From the NCBI RefSeq assembly GCF_910594005.1, contig NC_057826.1:23097501-23161500 (forward strand): DNA of 64,000 nt. Direction: 5' to 3'. The translations under genes and the position numbers were made by a program. Below, in pieces: positions 1-12,170 of the stretch (positions are counted from its first letter, which is position 1; every line of letters begins with the position of its first letter). Origin of the DNA: Cervus elaphus (lineage: Eukaryota > Chordata > Mammalia > Artiodactyla > Cervidae). The notes under the pieces are model-generated. The model worked only from the letters and a program-made list of their open reading frames with translations, searched no databases and had not been told where the DNA came from.

Positions 1-1146
1 GGGGAGAGTGGGCTGGAGAGTGGGGAGGAGGAAGGAAGAAGAGGAGGTTATCAGGACAGGGTGGTCTGCAGGTGAGGCAGAAGACCCGGGGTCAGGGCGG
101 GGGGGAGGGGGCGGGGCGGGGCGGTGAGATGTCCAACAGGCAGGGAAACCCACATTCCAAGCCCAGGGTGAGGGGAATGGAGTGGAAGAACATGGCCAGG
201 TGGAGTGGGGAACCTATCCCCTATCTCCACCCTTTCTTCCGCATGCCGGTCAGGCCCCAGGGCTTGGGGCTCCTTGCTCCCCAGAGGGAGCTGACCACAC
301 TCAGCCTCCCTGCCCCCCCCACCCCACCCCACCCTGGGGTTCACACCTTGGTTTGGGAAGTTGGCAAATCCACTTGCGTTCAGGGTTGGTCTTACTACAG
401 GACAAATAAAAGCAAAAGGGAAGAACTGGGGAGGATTTGCATAACCAGAGCACACCCCAGTGAGTCTCTGGGGCATCTTCTCTTTACTTTATGTGCACCT
501 GGTTGGGGGAATCTGTGGAAGAGAATAGAAGAGAAAAAGGCATAGTGTTTGCCTGCTGCTTTCTGGTTTCAGTCTTAGGTTCCGAGCCATGGAGAAGGGT
601 TAGGGGGGAGGGTATATTGGATTTTGAGGTTCTAGTCAGAGAAGCAGAGATTCAATCCTGCAAGCCCAGCTTACCCTAAATAGTTACAGGGGAGGAGAGA
701 GAGCATTGCGGTGGGAATTTCCTGCCAGCAGCTGCTGGTTAAACCTCTTTGGGAGATGAATCCTACGTATATGAAAACTGGATGCGCCTTTTGAGAGTGC
801 CAGCACATTGTAGAAATAACAGAATAGGCGTTGGTATTCTCTGACTTGAACCTGAGCTTGGCCTCTTGCCCACGTGAGAGCCTTCAGTGTCTCCCAGGAT
901 GCCTAGGATGCTCTGTTCTAGCCCCATCTCTCTTCTCATGTCTTCTGTATTGTCCAGACCCCAGGCACTCACCCCATCTCTCCTCACCTTAGGCTGGGTG
1001 ATGGCTTTTGGAGGTAGGAGAAAGGATAGCAAGCACCCTTCTTTCTTTCCTCTGCAGAGACAGCCCTGGCCATTGTAAACCAATATTTACGTGCTTTGTG
1101 GGAAAGAACCCTTCTGTGATGGTGGCCTAAAAATTAGAGAAGATAC
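1..1146. other. Non-coding stretch, probably TMEM229B intron or upstream flank
   Basis: No exon or recent repeat is recognisable here. The first 130 bases are purine- and G-rich, and a C-rich run lies near 309-335. Short open frames on both strands resemble no protein family I know and overlap each other, as expected by chance in GC-rich DNA. Intron assignment is an inference from the + strand gene at 14 kb. Confidence 0.5.
104..124 (+). promoter_or_regulatory. GC-box cluster (Sp1/KLF-type)
   Basis: Three overlapping GGGGCGG units lie in a G-rich tract. Such arrays are typical Sp1/KLF sites in CpG-type promoters and enhancers. No TATA box, initiator or identifiable first exon follows, so an alternative TMEM229B promoter is only a possibility. 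A chance G-rich tract is the alternative. Confidence 0.3.
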
Positions 1147-1390
1147 GGGGCTTCCCTGGTGGTTCAGATGGTAAAGAATCTGCTTGCAATGCAGGAGACT
1201 CGGTTCAATCCCTAGGTTGGAAAGGGATTCCAACCCTGGAAAGGGATTCTTCATTCCCTGGAGAAGGGAATGGCTACCCACTCCAGTATTCTTGCCTGGA
1301 GAATTCCATGGACAGAGGAGCCTGGTGGGGTACATACAGTCCATGGGGTCACAAAGAGTCAGACAATGACTGAGTGACTTAACACTTTCA
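1147..1390 (+). mobile_element. Bov-tA-type SINE
   Basis: The tRNA-derived head (GGGGCTTCCCTGGTGGTTCAG) begins at 1147. The usual body follows: the GCAATGCAGGAGAC segment, a CCCACTCCAGTATTCTTGCC segment and a tail near AGAGTCAGACAATGACTGAG. A local duplication of AAAGGGATTC sits near 1221-1248. It is a ruminant-specific element with no coding function. Confidence 0.93.
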
Positions 1391-3229
1391 GGCATCATTA
1401 TGTTTGATTAGTAACACTGGATGTTGCAATCACCCAGTAATTTAGCTGGAGCCTTCTCTACCTTGCCTGTCCCTCCATCCAACAGAAGTTCCATGGTTTC
1501 AAGGGATTCACCATATAAAGGGGGAAACAGACACTGAATCGTTTTAAGATGGGACCATATGTTTCAATGGGAAGATGTTCAATGCCCTGTAGGAACATCA
1601 GTGATGGAATAACTGGGGGACTGTGGGAGGATGTCACACAAGAATGAAGAGGGGCAGGATCTCAAAGGAGGCGTGGGTGTGATGGGCTGTGGAGGAGGGC
1701 AGTTAGGGCTTGAACTTGAACGTGGTCTCCTTCAAGCTTCTGGGGCATCTGGTTGTGTTGAAGAAGAAGCTAGACGGACAGACTCAGCAGTATGTTTTCG
1801 AGTAAGCGGCTTACGGAACGGACTAAGTAGATTACACTCAACGAAGGATGAGCATGTGCGGACATGGGCCTTGAGAATGAAACTGGGATGGGAAGCAACT
1901 GGAAGGAATGCCGTGTGGAGAGAGGGGTGACTCTGGAGCCCTAGGACCAGGGCTTGAATCAAGTGTGTGGATTTGGCCTAATCGCTTAATGTCCTAAAAC
2001 TCCGTGTTTTCATCTTTAAAATGCAGGAGGGTTGGGGACAGGGTGGGAGGTAGACTAATTCCTGCCTTCCCTGCAGGAGGTTGGGGAGAATCATGAGAGA
2101 TGATACACTTGAAAAAGTGTAAGTTCTACCCCCATGTTAGTTGTCTAACGGCTCTTCGCCCATTCCTCTCTTCCAGAAACTTCTGGTTCAGGTCATGCTG
2201 TCCACAAGGGAGCATGCCCTCTATACCCTGGGACCCAGTTGAAGGGGCCAGGGAGTGTCGGAGGAGTCTGGGAACAGCTGGTACACTTGGAGGCAGAGGT
2301 GGGACCCCATCAAGTCCTTATCCAGCACCCCCACCTCCCCCTGGCTCCCTAGAGGGACAGCCTGCAGATGAGGAAGGAGGGGGGCTCCAACCTGAGGAGG
2401 AGCCCCAGATGGACCCCGTTTTGACTGCTGCACCTCATCTGCTGGGGCGGCCCCGCAGCCAGTGAGGGGCTCCCAGGGCTGACTGCAGGCAGGCTGTGCT
2501 GCCAGGATGTGGGCTTTGGTTTCTGTTTCTGTTTGGGTTTGACTTGTGCTATTAAGGAGGCCTGCTTAGGGCCCAGAGAAGGGGAAGTGCCTGTGAAGGG
2601 GAATCAAACTCCCCAGGCATTGGTGATGCTGGGGGTGGAGGGTGTGCTGGATATGCCGATGACAGGTACGTGCCAGGGTGACCCCTGCCCACGGTCTGGC
2701 AGGCTGGGAGAAGGGAGGGTGGGCTCCTGTTTGTGGAGGAGATGGGGAGGGGCTGAGGCCAGGACAGCATAGCAACCCACAGCCCCTCACCCACTCTGTC
2801 CTTCATCCAGAGGCTCCCGGGAGAGAGCCGGCGGTGCACAGCTTTCCTACCCCAAAGTACATGCGCACACAATGAATTTCAGTTCCTCAAGTCCTGCCCT
2901 TTCACTTCTCTTGGCTCCCCTGCTGCCTTGCAGGTTGTCAGCTTTGGAAGCAAAGGCCCAAGTCACCCCTGCTCAGAGAGCCTGGCAGGTAGAGGGAAGG
3001 AGGAGGGTGGCCATGGGTAGCAAGCAGCTCAGGTGATGCCTCTATGGCTCACCCTGCTTGATGTCCCCTGGGTATGGTGACAGCTCCCCCCGGTCACACA
3101 CTGTTCTCGGTTTCTGAGCAGCTGGTCCCTCCTTCTGTAGGACTGGGCTGTCCTTGGGCTCATGCAGAAGGGGCAGTGTCCCAGGGATTTTCAGTGGAAG
3201 CTTCAGCACTTTCATATTAGAACAAAAAT
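1391..3229. other. Non-coding stretch with a MIR-like fragment
   Basis: About 1930-2130 resembles a sense MIR: a feature-poor head, then a CTTAATGTCC...CATCTTTAAAATG segment like the conserved MIR core. The rest, including the GC-rich 2200-2830 section, shows no recognisable exon. Overlapping open frames on both strands there have no family resemblance. Confidence 0.45.
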
Positions 3230-3530
3230 GTTGTTCAGTTGCTCAGTCGTGTCTGACTCTTTGTGACCCCATGGACTGCAGCACACCAGGCTTCCCTGTC
3301 CCTTCCCTGACTATCTCCCAGAGTTTGTTCAAGCTCATGTCCATTGAGTTGATGACGCCATCCAACCATCTCATCCTCTGCTTTCCCCTTCTCCTGCTGC
3401 CCTCACTCTCTCCCAGCATCAGGGTCTTTTCCAGTGAGTCAGCTCTTGGCATCACACGGCCAAAGTATTGGAGCTTCAACTTCAGCATCAGTTCTTCCAA
3501 TGAATATTCAGGGTTGATTTCCTTTAGGAA
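3230..3530 (-). mobile_element. BovB LINE 3' end, truncated
   Basis: On the + strand this reads as the reverse of the BovB tail: GTTGCTCAGTCGTGTCTGAC at the left, then segments such as GTGACGCCATCCAACCATCTC and AGTCAGCTCTTGGCATCA. In the minus direction it encodes the C-terminal end of the BovB reverse transcriptase (a short frame with a MLGESEG...RMRWLDG segment). Only about 300 bp remain, so it is a dead 5'-truncated copy. Confidence 0.92.
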
Positions 3531-5614
3531 ACAAAAAGAAATGTTGAAATCTCTACCAAATGGTCAAGTCTTAGGGCTAAATTAAAAATATATATGTGGC
3601 AAGGGATGTCATAAAGTCAGATTTACATCAGCTTGTAGTCAGTCACTGATGTTAATAGGAACAGTCTGACAATAATAAAAAAAAATAATAGAATGAATTA
3701 AATTTGATTGAGTGGGGTTGCGGGGATGGGGCTTTGGCGCACATTGTGTTGGTGTGCTTGTTTTTCCAGGTGTAATTGTGCTTGGCTCCCCAAATGCTAA
3801 AAACAAATGTCCTATGTTGTCTGTCTCCTGTGAGGTTCTTGACTGCCCTTGAGAACAGATGTACCCACTACAGGGTGAAGGTGAGAGTGTAATTTGAAGC
3901 TCAATTGAGAAGGGAACTGGATTCTAAAATTATATCACCACTCGGATTTACAAATGTGCACACATTCACTCATGGCGCAAGAAGCGCTGCGTCCTAGCCC
4001 CCGCAGGAGTCGCCTGGGATCCTTGCCTGGTTCTCATCACCGGATTAACCAGACCTGGGTGAGCAGGATGGCCGGGAGGAGGTGGCCGGCTCCAGGAGAG
4101 GGCCCCGTGGCCTGGGTGTGATGCGTGTCTGGTGCTGAGCCAGTGCCTGGAGTTGTCATGTCTGCCTTGAGGTCGCCGCTCTGACCGGTAGCTCAGATCT
4201 GGGGCAGTTTAAGCTGATGAACTCCTCCTCTTTAATTCCAGGGATAAATGGAAGCCACCGGCCCAGTAGCCAAGGATCAGCTGAGCCCTGGGGCTAATGC
4301 TTGCTCACACTGTTGAGAGTGGCACTGCGGCCCAGCCAGGCACCGGGACAAAGGTTAACCCGGGACACTCGTGGCCAGTGATCCTGATGTCTGTTCAGAG
4401 CTGCGCACTCAAGGGTGTGATAAGTGAGTATGTTACTGGCTCCCAGGGGAATCACTGGCCCTTCCTGCCTCAGCGGCACAAGCACACGTCTGGAGATTCC
4501 ACTTCTGAGCCTGCTTCCCATCCGAGGGCCTGTCACAGGGTTATGTTTTGGAATGAGAGGGCGTTTTCCAGCAGTTTCAGGCCGTGTCACATGCCAGAGC
4601 CGTCTTACAGCTACATGGCTTCTAAAAACCAGGCCAGAGCCAGTTGAGCTGAGTGATGGGAGACACCCAGCCCCAAGGAGACGGCAACTTCCCCAATTCT
4701 TGTTCGCATCTGTAGGCTCATGGATGCGTTGGGCCCTGGGCTTCACCTCTGTGCAGTGGGAACTGGATCTTACCTAGGCTTCCAGACTCTGCCCAGAAGC
4801 CAGGAGTGGATCTTGTGGCTTGGGTAGGGCATCTGGGCCACTGGATGGGGAGGGATTTGTGGCGTCTTGGCTGCCATGAATGTCGTCAAGAGAAGCAAGT
4901 CCTCCACTGCTTCCAAGTGTCTCAGCCACGTCTCCTCCTCAGTCCAGAGGAGCGGCTCTAGGGCGAGGGCCCTCTGGCTGCGGAGTCTCCTCTGTCCTCA
5001 CACAGCCTTTTTTTCCAGCCTCAGCCTCTGGCTTTTCCTTGAGGACACTTTAAAAAATGACAATTGGCTGCTTTACCCAGAGGCTGTCCAGCCTGAAGGC
5101 TCATCTGCCTGAACAGGGCAGTCAGCCCCACTGAGGGATTCAGAGCCAGCAGGTTTAGAGCTCCCCGGGAAGGCAGGTCAGGGAGGGCTGGTGCTTTTGC
5201 ACTGCTGACTGGATAGGCTTCTAGGAGGTGTTGGACTGGTCCATGGGAGTGCGGAGCCCTTAGATTCTACTTAGGAGAGGGGCAAGGGCAACTGGGCACT
5301 TCTCAGCTTTAGGTAACTCTTGACTCCACTGCTAGTTGACAGTTTAACACTCAAGGCTAGAATTTACTTTTCAGTCAGCCAAGGCTTACAAAATCAGTTC
5401 GTGACTAGACAGTCTTTCAGGACATGTGTTACTGTATTGATTTATAGCCAAGGTGGTGTGAGCAAGCCTGGACCATGGGAGGGGGTTTGGGGTGGATGGA
5501 TGGTCATGGAGGCCACTGTGGGAAACACGGCCACTCAGACAGAGATCTATTCCCTGCATTACACAGAATTCCCCAGAACAACCTAAATCCTCAGCCTTAA
5601 AATAGCTGTGCCCT
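3531..5614. other. Unique non-coding stretch
   Basis: I see no recognisable repeat or exon. The 3955-4260 part is moderately CpG-rich, and 4294-4777 has overlapping open frames on both strands without family resemblance. The low repeat content makes this a candidate for conserved intronic sequence, but nothing in it specifies a function. Confidence 0.4.
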
Positions 5615-5738
5615 GGACTTCCCTGGCAGTTCAGTGGTTAAGACTCCATGCTTCCACTACAGGGGGCATGGGTTTGATCCCTGGTTGGGGAACTAAGATC
5701 CCATATGCCATACGGAGTGGCCAAAAACAAAAACAAAA
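5615..5738 (+). mobile_element. CHR-type tRNA SINE (short form)
   Basis: It starts with a GGACTTCCCTGGCAGTTCAG head and continues through GGTTTGATCCCTGGTTGGGG, a B-box-like segment. It ends in an A-rich CCAAAAACAAAAACAAAA tail. This is the classic cetartiodactyl CHR SINE layout, here in sense. Confidence 0.85.
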
Positions 5739-5739
5739 T

Positions 5740-6180
5740 GGTTGTACCCTTTCGTCCAGTGATCCCACTTCTGGAATTGTTGAGAACTCTTTCATTAGGA
5801 AATAGTCCCAGCAAAGACAAGGGCTGAATTTTCCTGTTACGGGCATAAAAGAGATGTTTCTTGTGGTGTCATTGTCACAGTGGATATGGAAAACAGTTGT
5901 TCTCCCTTTGTTGAAGTAAATTATAGTTTCCCACTTGGTGGAATATTATGCAGCCATTATAATGAGGAGGACATGGGAAATATAACAACTTGAAATAATG
6001 ATTATGATGTCATGAGTGAAGTGTCAGGTTACAGGATAGGTACATTATGGTAACTTGTAAAATAAACACAAGAGAAAAGACTGCAGAGGGGAAATGATAA
6101 TGGCTGCTAGCTGCTGGAATTATGAATGCCTTTTCTTTCTATGATGCATTAACTTGTTTATATTAAAATGAAATTAAATC
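5740..6180 (+). mobile_element. Old L1 3'-end fragment
   Basis: The phrases CAGTGATCCCACTTCTGG and GGAATATTATGCAGCCATTA are typical of the end of L1 ORF2. They are diverged and followed by AT-rich sequence like an L1 3'UTR. No open frame is preserved. The right-hand boundary is uncertain and may extend to about 6350. Confidence 0.6.
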
Positions 6181-7429
6181 TGGATGTGTACACACCATAC
6201 CTTTAAAAGTGATTTTCTCTAACTTGTGGGAAGATGGGGGACTTCTGCTTTCTACGTCATTCCTTTCTGTCATGTTTACATTTCAACTGTGAGCACATGT
6301 CATTTTTGTAATTGGGAAAATGACTTTAAAATGCTAGAAATAAAAAAATTTTAAAGGCTATATTTCCCAAGAAAGAGTTGAAGAGAAAGGCTGAGCTGGT
6401 TAGCTATTTATACCTGCTCCTATCAGTTTAAGGACCTGAACCTGTTTGGGCCCATTCATTCATCATCAACCCATTCATTCACAGGTATCAGTGGATTTCA
6501 CTGCTGCTCACTGTTCTAGGCACTGATTACCCAGGCTCATTCTAACTGGGAGAGACAGACAGTGAACAAGTAGCAAAATGTCAGAAACTGAAAGTGCTGT
6601 GACTGAACAAGTAGCAAAATATCAGAAACTGAAAGTGCTGTGACTAAAATGGCATGATGTGAGTGATGGGGAGGCTGCTTTGCATCAGAGATCAGAGAAT
6701 CCTCTGAGGGGTAATGGATGAGCTGAGATATGAATAACAACAGACAGGCAGCCTCGGGAGGTCTGGGAAGTGGGGGGTCCTGCAGCCTGCAGGCACCACC
6801 CGCAGGCTGTCCATTGCTGCCTGAGCCTCTGTGCCAACCTGACTCTATGCCCCAGGCCCACTTGCCCCCATGCACCTGCCAGCTGGGATTTGCTTAGCAT
6901 CTAAGCGCATCTGAATCCTCCCCTGCCGGCCATCCTGCGTGGATCGGTTGCTTCTGATACTTTGGCTGCTGCTGCTCCAGGCACAAGGCTTCTCTGGGCA
7001 GCCTCCACTGCTCTTGGCTGGCACTGCCATGGCAGGGCTGGGGCATCTAAGATTCCCGGCAGCACTGGGGCAGGCTGGCAGTCAGGGAAGCTCTGGGTAA
7101 TATATGTCCTGGTGAGAGGTCTTTGAGTGGCACGTGTTGCTGTGATGGTCCTGGGAGGGTCAGCTATGACCCAGGAGGACCTTCACGTAGTTCCTGCCAG
7201 AACGCAGCTTCAGAATAGAACCTGGCCTCTCAGGAGAGGCTGAGAGCCTTCAGCAGCTCTGACACCAGACCTGAGCTTCACTGATGATCTACCTAGAAGC
7301 TCCTGTCCTTGCTTTCCTGTTGTCTCTCCATATACCATCTCAGCCTGCCATAAGCAGAAACTCAGAAAATGTAGTGCCCTTAGAGGAGCCTGCAGTCAGG
7401 TTTAAGGGCAGTGAGGCGCGCTGATCAGG
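6181..7429. other. Non-coding stretch
   Basis: It is AT-rich up to about 6360, then unique sequence with a possible ancient-repeat phrase (TTCTAGGCACTGATTAC near 6510) and a short tandem duplication listed separately. No exon was recognised. The minus-strand frames at 6537-7030 have no family resemblance. Confidence 0.4.
6563..6644. repeat. 41-bp tandem duplication, two copies
   Basis: Copies at 6563-6603 and 6604-6644 are directly adjacent and differ at one base (CAAAATG versus CAAAATA). Each begins TGAACAAGTAGC and ends GTGCTGTGAC. The near identity indicates a recent local slippage or unequal-exchange event. Confidence 0.95.
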
Positions 7430-7625
7430 AGGGAAGGCTCTGGAGCTGGGTTTGAGTCCCAGCGGACAGCTGCCTTGTACAGCTGTACAAGGCTGTACTT
7501 AGCCAAGTCGGAACTTGGGCTAATTTTGCAGCCTTTCTCTGCCTCAAATTCCCCATCTGTGAAATGGGTTTGAAGATTATCTGAGTTAACACATGGAAAG
7601 TACTGTGAAGAGTGCCTGATTATTA
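7430..7625 (+). mobile_element. MIR SINE (sense), carrying a palindrome
   Basis: The order of features is that of MIR: GGCTCTGGAGCTGGGTTTGAG, then a loose middle, then CCCCATCTGTGAAATGGG and a TTAACACATGGAAAGTACTG tail. The element is interrupted by a perfect 22-bp palindrome at 7472-7493. Confidence 0.75.
7472..7493. repeat. Perfect 22-bp palindrome
   Basis: The sequence is its own reverse complement over 22 bases, centred between 7482 and 7483 on the core TACAGCTGTA. A partial copy of one arm (GGCTGTAC) follows directly. It could extrude as a cruciform only weakly because it lacks a loop. It also holds an E-box-like CAGCTG at its centre. Confidence 0.97.
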
Positions 7626-10119
7626 TTGTGACTTGGGAAGTGGCAGACAGACCATCCCTGGGAGCTTTCCTGGGGGACACCCACAGCAAGAGATAGTGGG
7701 ACTGTACAGCGTTCTGAGCAGCCAGTGACCACAGGTATTTTCCCCCACTTGCTTCCCTTCTGGCCCTGAAGGCCCTCCCCACCACAGTTTTCCTCTCATT
7801 CAACCTGATGACCACAGGGGAAGCTCAGGACTGCTTGAGAACTTGCATCTGGCGCCCAGCTGTCAGGGCACCCGCCCACCGTTCATTGACTCCACTCCCC
7901 TACCAGGAGACTAGACTCGGGGTCGCTCAAGCCATGCCCCAAATCCCTTGCCCTCAGGGGCCCCCGGAAGGCTTGTGCTTCTCCCTGGGGCAGTGGTATT
8001 AATTAACTCTAGTTGCTTTGTTGCCTGGGGATGGGGAGTGAAATTTGGGAAGTAAATGAAGTGAAAGAGGAAGGCCTGCCCAGCGTGTCTGCATGGAAGG
8101 GGACTCCCAGTTTTCTAGCAAGATGCTCCTCTGGATGAAAACTCCCAGAGTCTCTGTGTTGTAGCAGCTTAGCTTCCAGGAACAAGATGGGAGTTTTGGG
8201 CAAAACCAGGAGCAGTCACCCCATCTGGTTTTGCCTCCAGACCATCTTGGACTTTTATGGTATTCTCTTCACTTCTCTCAGCTACTTGCTCTGCTCTCTG
8301 CCACCTAAGGAACAGCTCAGCAGGTTCTGAGAATAGCGGGTGAGATTCTCCTAGGGAGCCAGGCTCAGAAAGCCGGCCTTCCCCCTGGCTCCCACCTGTT
8401 TCCTGGGAGGGGCGGCGCCCTGTCCTTAGGAGTCTCTTAAGCTCTGGTCCTTTGCGGGAACTCCTTGTGCCCAGATTCTTTCATCATACACGAGGGCTCT
8501 TGTACTTGTGTACTGTTCCCCCAAATCCTGCTCGTGAAACCATCCACTGCTCTCCAGATTGTTTTCTCTGCCCTCAGTCTTGCCCACGCTCTCCTCTCTA
8601 CTCCACCCTGAGTTTTCTTTGCCGGGCTGTCCCATCTTTCTGTCACGGTCCTCAGGATGGTTATGTTTGTCAGCAGGAGAAAGGAGCAACGTCTCGTGAG
8701 CTGCTGGTTCCTCTTGATGCCAGTCTGACTGGGGCTCTGATCCCCGGGGCAGAACAGGAGAGGTACTAGAAGGGCCTGGGGCAAAGGGTTCAGGCGGAGG
8801 GAGGCCAGGCAGGGATGGGGGGCTGTTGGGCCTAGCAGAGGGAGGGAGAGCCTGTGCTAGCTCAAAGTTTAAGCACAGCTCCTGTGATGATTAGAAATGG
8901 GTTTGGGGAGTGGAGTTCTGAAAATCCACCCCGGCCACTGGCCGCCTCTAATTTTAGCATCTGTCCCATCACAGTGTGAGCTGCCATCCCGGCTGACGAC
9001 ACTTTCTCACATCCCTGTCCCTGTCCTCAGCCGTGCCTTCTGGCCCCAGCCAGGACTTCCAGTTTTCCCCATTCATCTTCCGTGGACCAGTCTTGGCACA
9101 ACCTCTCAGACTCGGCCTGACTTCTCCTAGGTATGCTTCCCCCCACCCCTCACCCCCACCCCCTACCTGTGTTCTTCCAGGCTCAGAAGAGTCTAAAAAT
9201 GGAATCCAGGTCTTGGGCTCTCCCTGTTCTCTCTGTGCCACCATCCTCTTGCCCTGTGACAGCTACTCCTCTAATCTTGCTTCTGCTCTCTAGGGTTTGG
9301 GGGGGTCCATCTCTTCCACGTCACCTGCTCCAGGGTCGAGGTGGGGGCTGGAGCCTCTGATGTGTAACTGGCCAGGAAGCCATTCTTGGCCGCCACAAAA
9401 GATGAGACCAAGAGGCAATGAGAGCAGGGTTTTAAAATCAGCATCAAGATGGGGACTGAGCTGAGTGATGTCTCCACCAGTTACATGAGGCTGCTGAAGG
9501 ACACTTCTGAAGAAGACCCTTCCTTGGAGTCCTGTGGGACAGAGGGGCCAGGGGTACAAGTGCTGGTCAGGTGGAGAAACCTGAGTTCAGGGGACCCTGA
9601 GTCAGGCGGGAGGCAGAGTGGTCTCCAGGCCACCTCTGTCCACCCCCCTCAGACCATGGACCCCTCCTCACTCCTCACTAGTTTCACTGCCCCGCTCTGC
9701 TCTGAGCAGAGCTTAGAACCTGTTAGGAGTTCAGGATAAAATCAGAGCTTGAGGAACTGTGCCCGGAATGCTGGCCTTTTCACTCATATTCTTTTAAAGC
9801 CTGGCCCTCACACGGCTGGTTCTGGGACCCCTCCCCACTCATCAAACCTGCTCAGCCACACAGGAGCTTCCAGCTCCCGTTGACCCTCCTCAGCTGGGTT
9901 TCTGTCCTTCTGTGGGCTATGGTGAGACTTTATTTTCATGAGTAGCTTGGCTGCCTGGATTGGGGCTCTGGGTGGAGGCGAAGACCTGACTTGCTTGGTA
10001 TGGAAGGCTGCCCGGCTGCTAGCAAGGACAGGGGCAGAAAGACTCTGCCACAGGTAGGAGGGAGAAGCCGATCAGAAGCCTGGCTCTGTGCCAGAAATGA
10101 AAGCCACCTTTTTTTGAGC
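7626..10119. other. Unique non-coding stretch
   Basis: I recognise no repeat family or exon in this 2.5 kb. Pyrimidine-rich tracts followed by AG (for example 9139-9180) look like splice acceptors, but no coherent reading frame follows. The frames at 8426-9739 overlap on both strands and match nothing I know. Confidence 0.4.
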
Positions 10120-10216
10120 ATTTGCTATATCCTTAGTAGTGGACTTCTCTTGGCTCATCCATTGGCCCTGTAACCCTTGGAGCAAGTTCCTCATTATTCT
10201 CCCATGTAAGGAAACT

Positions 10217-10435
10217 GGGGCTTCCCAGGTGGCTCAGTGGTAAAGAATCTACTTGCCAATGCACAAGATGCGAGAGACATGAGTTTAATCCCTGGGTCGG
10301 GAAGATCCCCTGGAGACAGGAATGGTTACCCACTCCAGTATTCTTTCCTGGAGAATTCCATGAACAGAGGAACCTGGCAGGCTACAGTCTATGGGGTCGC
10401 AAAGAGTCGGACACGACTGAGTGACTAACACACAC
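10217..10435 (+). mobile_element. Bov-tA SINE, near full length
   Basis: It starts GGGGCTTCCCAGGTGGCTCA and ends with the AAAGAGTCGGACACGACTGA box and a CTAACACACAC tail. All internal blocks are in order. A MIR-like antisense fragment may lie just upstream (about 10120-10216, ending TGTAAGGAAACTGGGG). Confidence 0.95.
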
Positions 10436-10539
10436 TGCATGCCTTTGCAAAATCAAAATTGTACTAAGTATCCTGTTTTGAATTCTGCCTTTTTTCTCTT
10501 AATATTGTATTAAACAAACATTCATCAAGCAGCTACTAG

Positions 10540-11900
10540 TGCTGGCCTTCAAACAGATTGTAGCAAAGCCGAGTGCTAGCTGTCGTCACAGAAGCAAGTG
10601 GGGTGCAGAGGTAGACAGGGCAGTGGACAGCTCCGGAGCTGCAAGTGTTTACGAAAATATTCACAAAGGAGGAGGTGGATCTTGAAGAAGGATTATGACT
10701 TCTCGGGCCATGGGCTGGACGGGTGGCAGGGGTAGGGGTGCATTGTGCAGCAGCAGCAGTTGGGAAGGGCACCCCAGGTAACAAAGTCAGCAATGGAGGG
10801 ATCAGGAGGAGAGGCTCCAAAGCAGAAGTGGATCACGAAGGGCTTTGCCAGTCATGCCTAGGAGTTGAGCCTAGGCTTTAAGTGGAGAGAAACATTGGGT
10901 TTGTATTTTAGAAAGACTGTTGTTTTTATACACTCTTTCACAGTGTGATGGGTGAATTGAAAGGAGCGAGGCAAGTCTGGGAGACTAAGAGACTATTGGA
11001 GTCATCCAGGTGAGAGATGATGAGGCTTGAACTAGAGCAGGAATGAGAAAGAGGAAAGAGGAGGAGGAGATGGATTTCAAAGATATTTAAAAATGAGGTA
11101 GAATGGATAGGAGTTAATGGCTGACTTGGTGGCTTTGCCATGTGACTTGCTTGGACCAATAAGATGTTAGTGGGCGTGACTTGAACATTTAACCAGTATT
11201 GAAAAGCACTGGTGCAGTTGGGTTGCTTGCTCTTGGGCCTCTGCCCTTGCCATGAGAAGAACTTGATGAGGCTCGTCTTCTGGGCCCAGGGAAGGGGCGA
11301 GAGGCAAGCGGAGCAGAGCCATCCCGTCCAAGCATAGGACAGACAGAGCCCGCAGATGACTCACAGTCTCGTGACTGAGGCCAGCCAAGATCTGCCATTC
11401 CACAGGCATGTGAGTGTAATAATAAATGAGAGTTTATTTAAGCCACCGAGTTTGGGGATGATTTGTTATGTAGCACTTGCTGAGTGATAAAAATGTCTTC
11501 ATTCTTGAATTGAGTGTTTACTGTGTTCGAGGCACTATTCTTGGCATCTGGGGATGCAGTGCTGAATCAGACAAAGCCCTTAATTTCAGGGAGTTCAGGT
11601 TAAAGGGGCGATGTGGCAGAAGAAGCAAGAAGGACCTCTGTCTGCTAACTGGGTTCGTGGTGGTACCGTTAATCAAGATGGGGGTCATAGGAGGAAAACA
11701 GACTTTTGGAGAGAAGATAATGACTTTGATTGAGGAAAGGAATATGAGGTGCCCATAGGACACTTGGGTGGAGGTGTTCAGAAAGGAATAGGATAAATAG
11801 GTATAGAACACAGGAAAGATGTTTGGCTGGAGATTGAAAATTATCAACATAGTGAAACAAGATCATCTGTACCAAAGAGAGACAAAGTACTTGCTGTGGA
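10540..11900. mobile_element. Ancient interspersed repeat block, family unsure
   Basis: Phrases such as GGAGTCATCCAGGTGAGAGATG (about 11000) and GAGGCACTATTCTTGGCATC (about 11530) recur in many mammalian genomes as old repeats. Between them, 11155-11490 ends like an LTR tail (ATTTAAGCCACCGAGTTTGG, then TTTGTTATGTAGCA). I cannot name the families with certainty. No coding potential is supported. Confidence 0.4.
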
Positions 11901-12107
11901 TATTCAGAGGAGGAAGAAAGGATTTGTGGTTGGGAGAATGCAAAAGATTTTGTACCGGAGGTAACCTGTAAGCTGGGTTTGTATTTGTGCGGGCAAGGAG
12001 ATAAACACACATAAAACAATAAACCAGATGGTGGTAAGACAGGGAGAGCTGGAAATGTGAGAATTAGGCTGAAAAAGTAGATTGGAGTGAGATCCTGGAG
12101 AGTCTTA

Positions 12108-12170
12108 GATGCCAGGCCCCCTGCATTGGGAGCACAGAAACTTAGCCACTGGACCACCAGGGAAGTCCCT
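12108..12170 (-). mobile_element. CHR-type SINE head fragment
   Basis: The + strand reads CCCCCTGCATTGGGAGCAC and then GGACCACCAGGGAAGTCC, which is the reverse complement of a CHR SINE head. Only about 60 bp are preserved. Confidence 0.75.
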
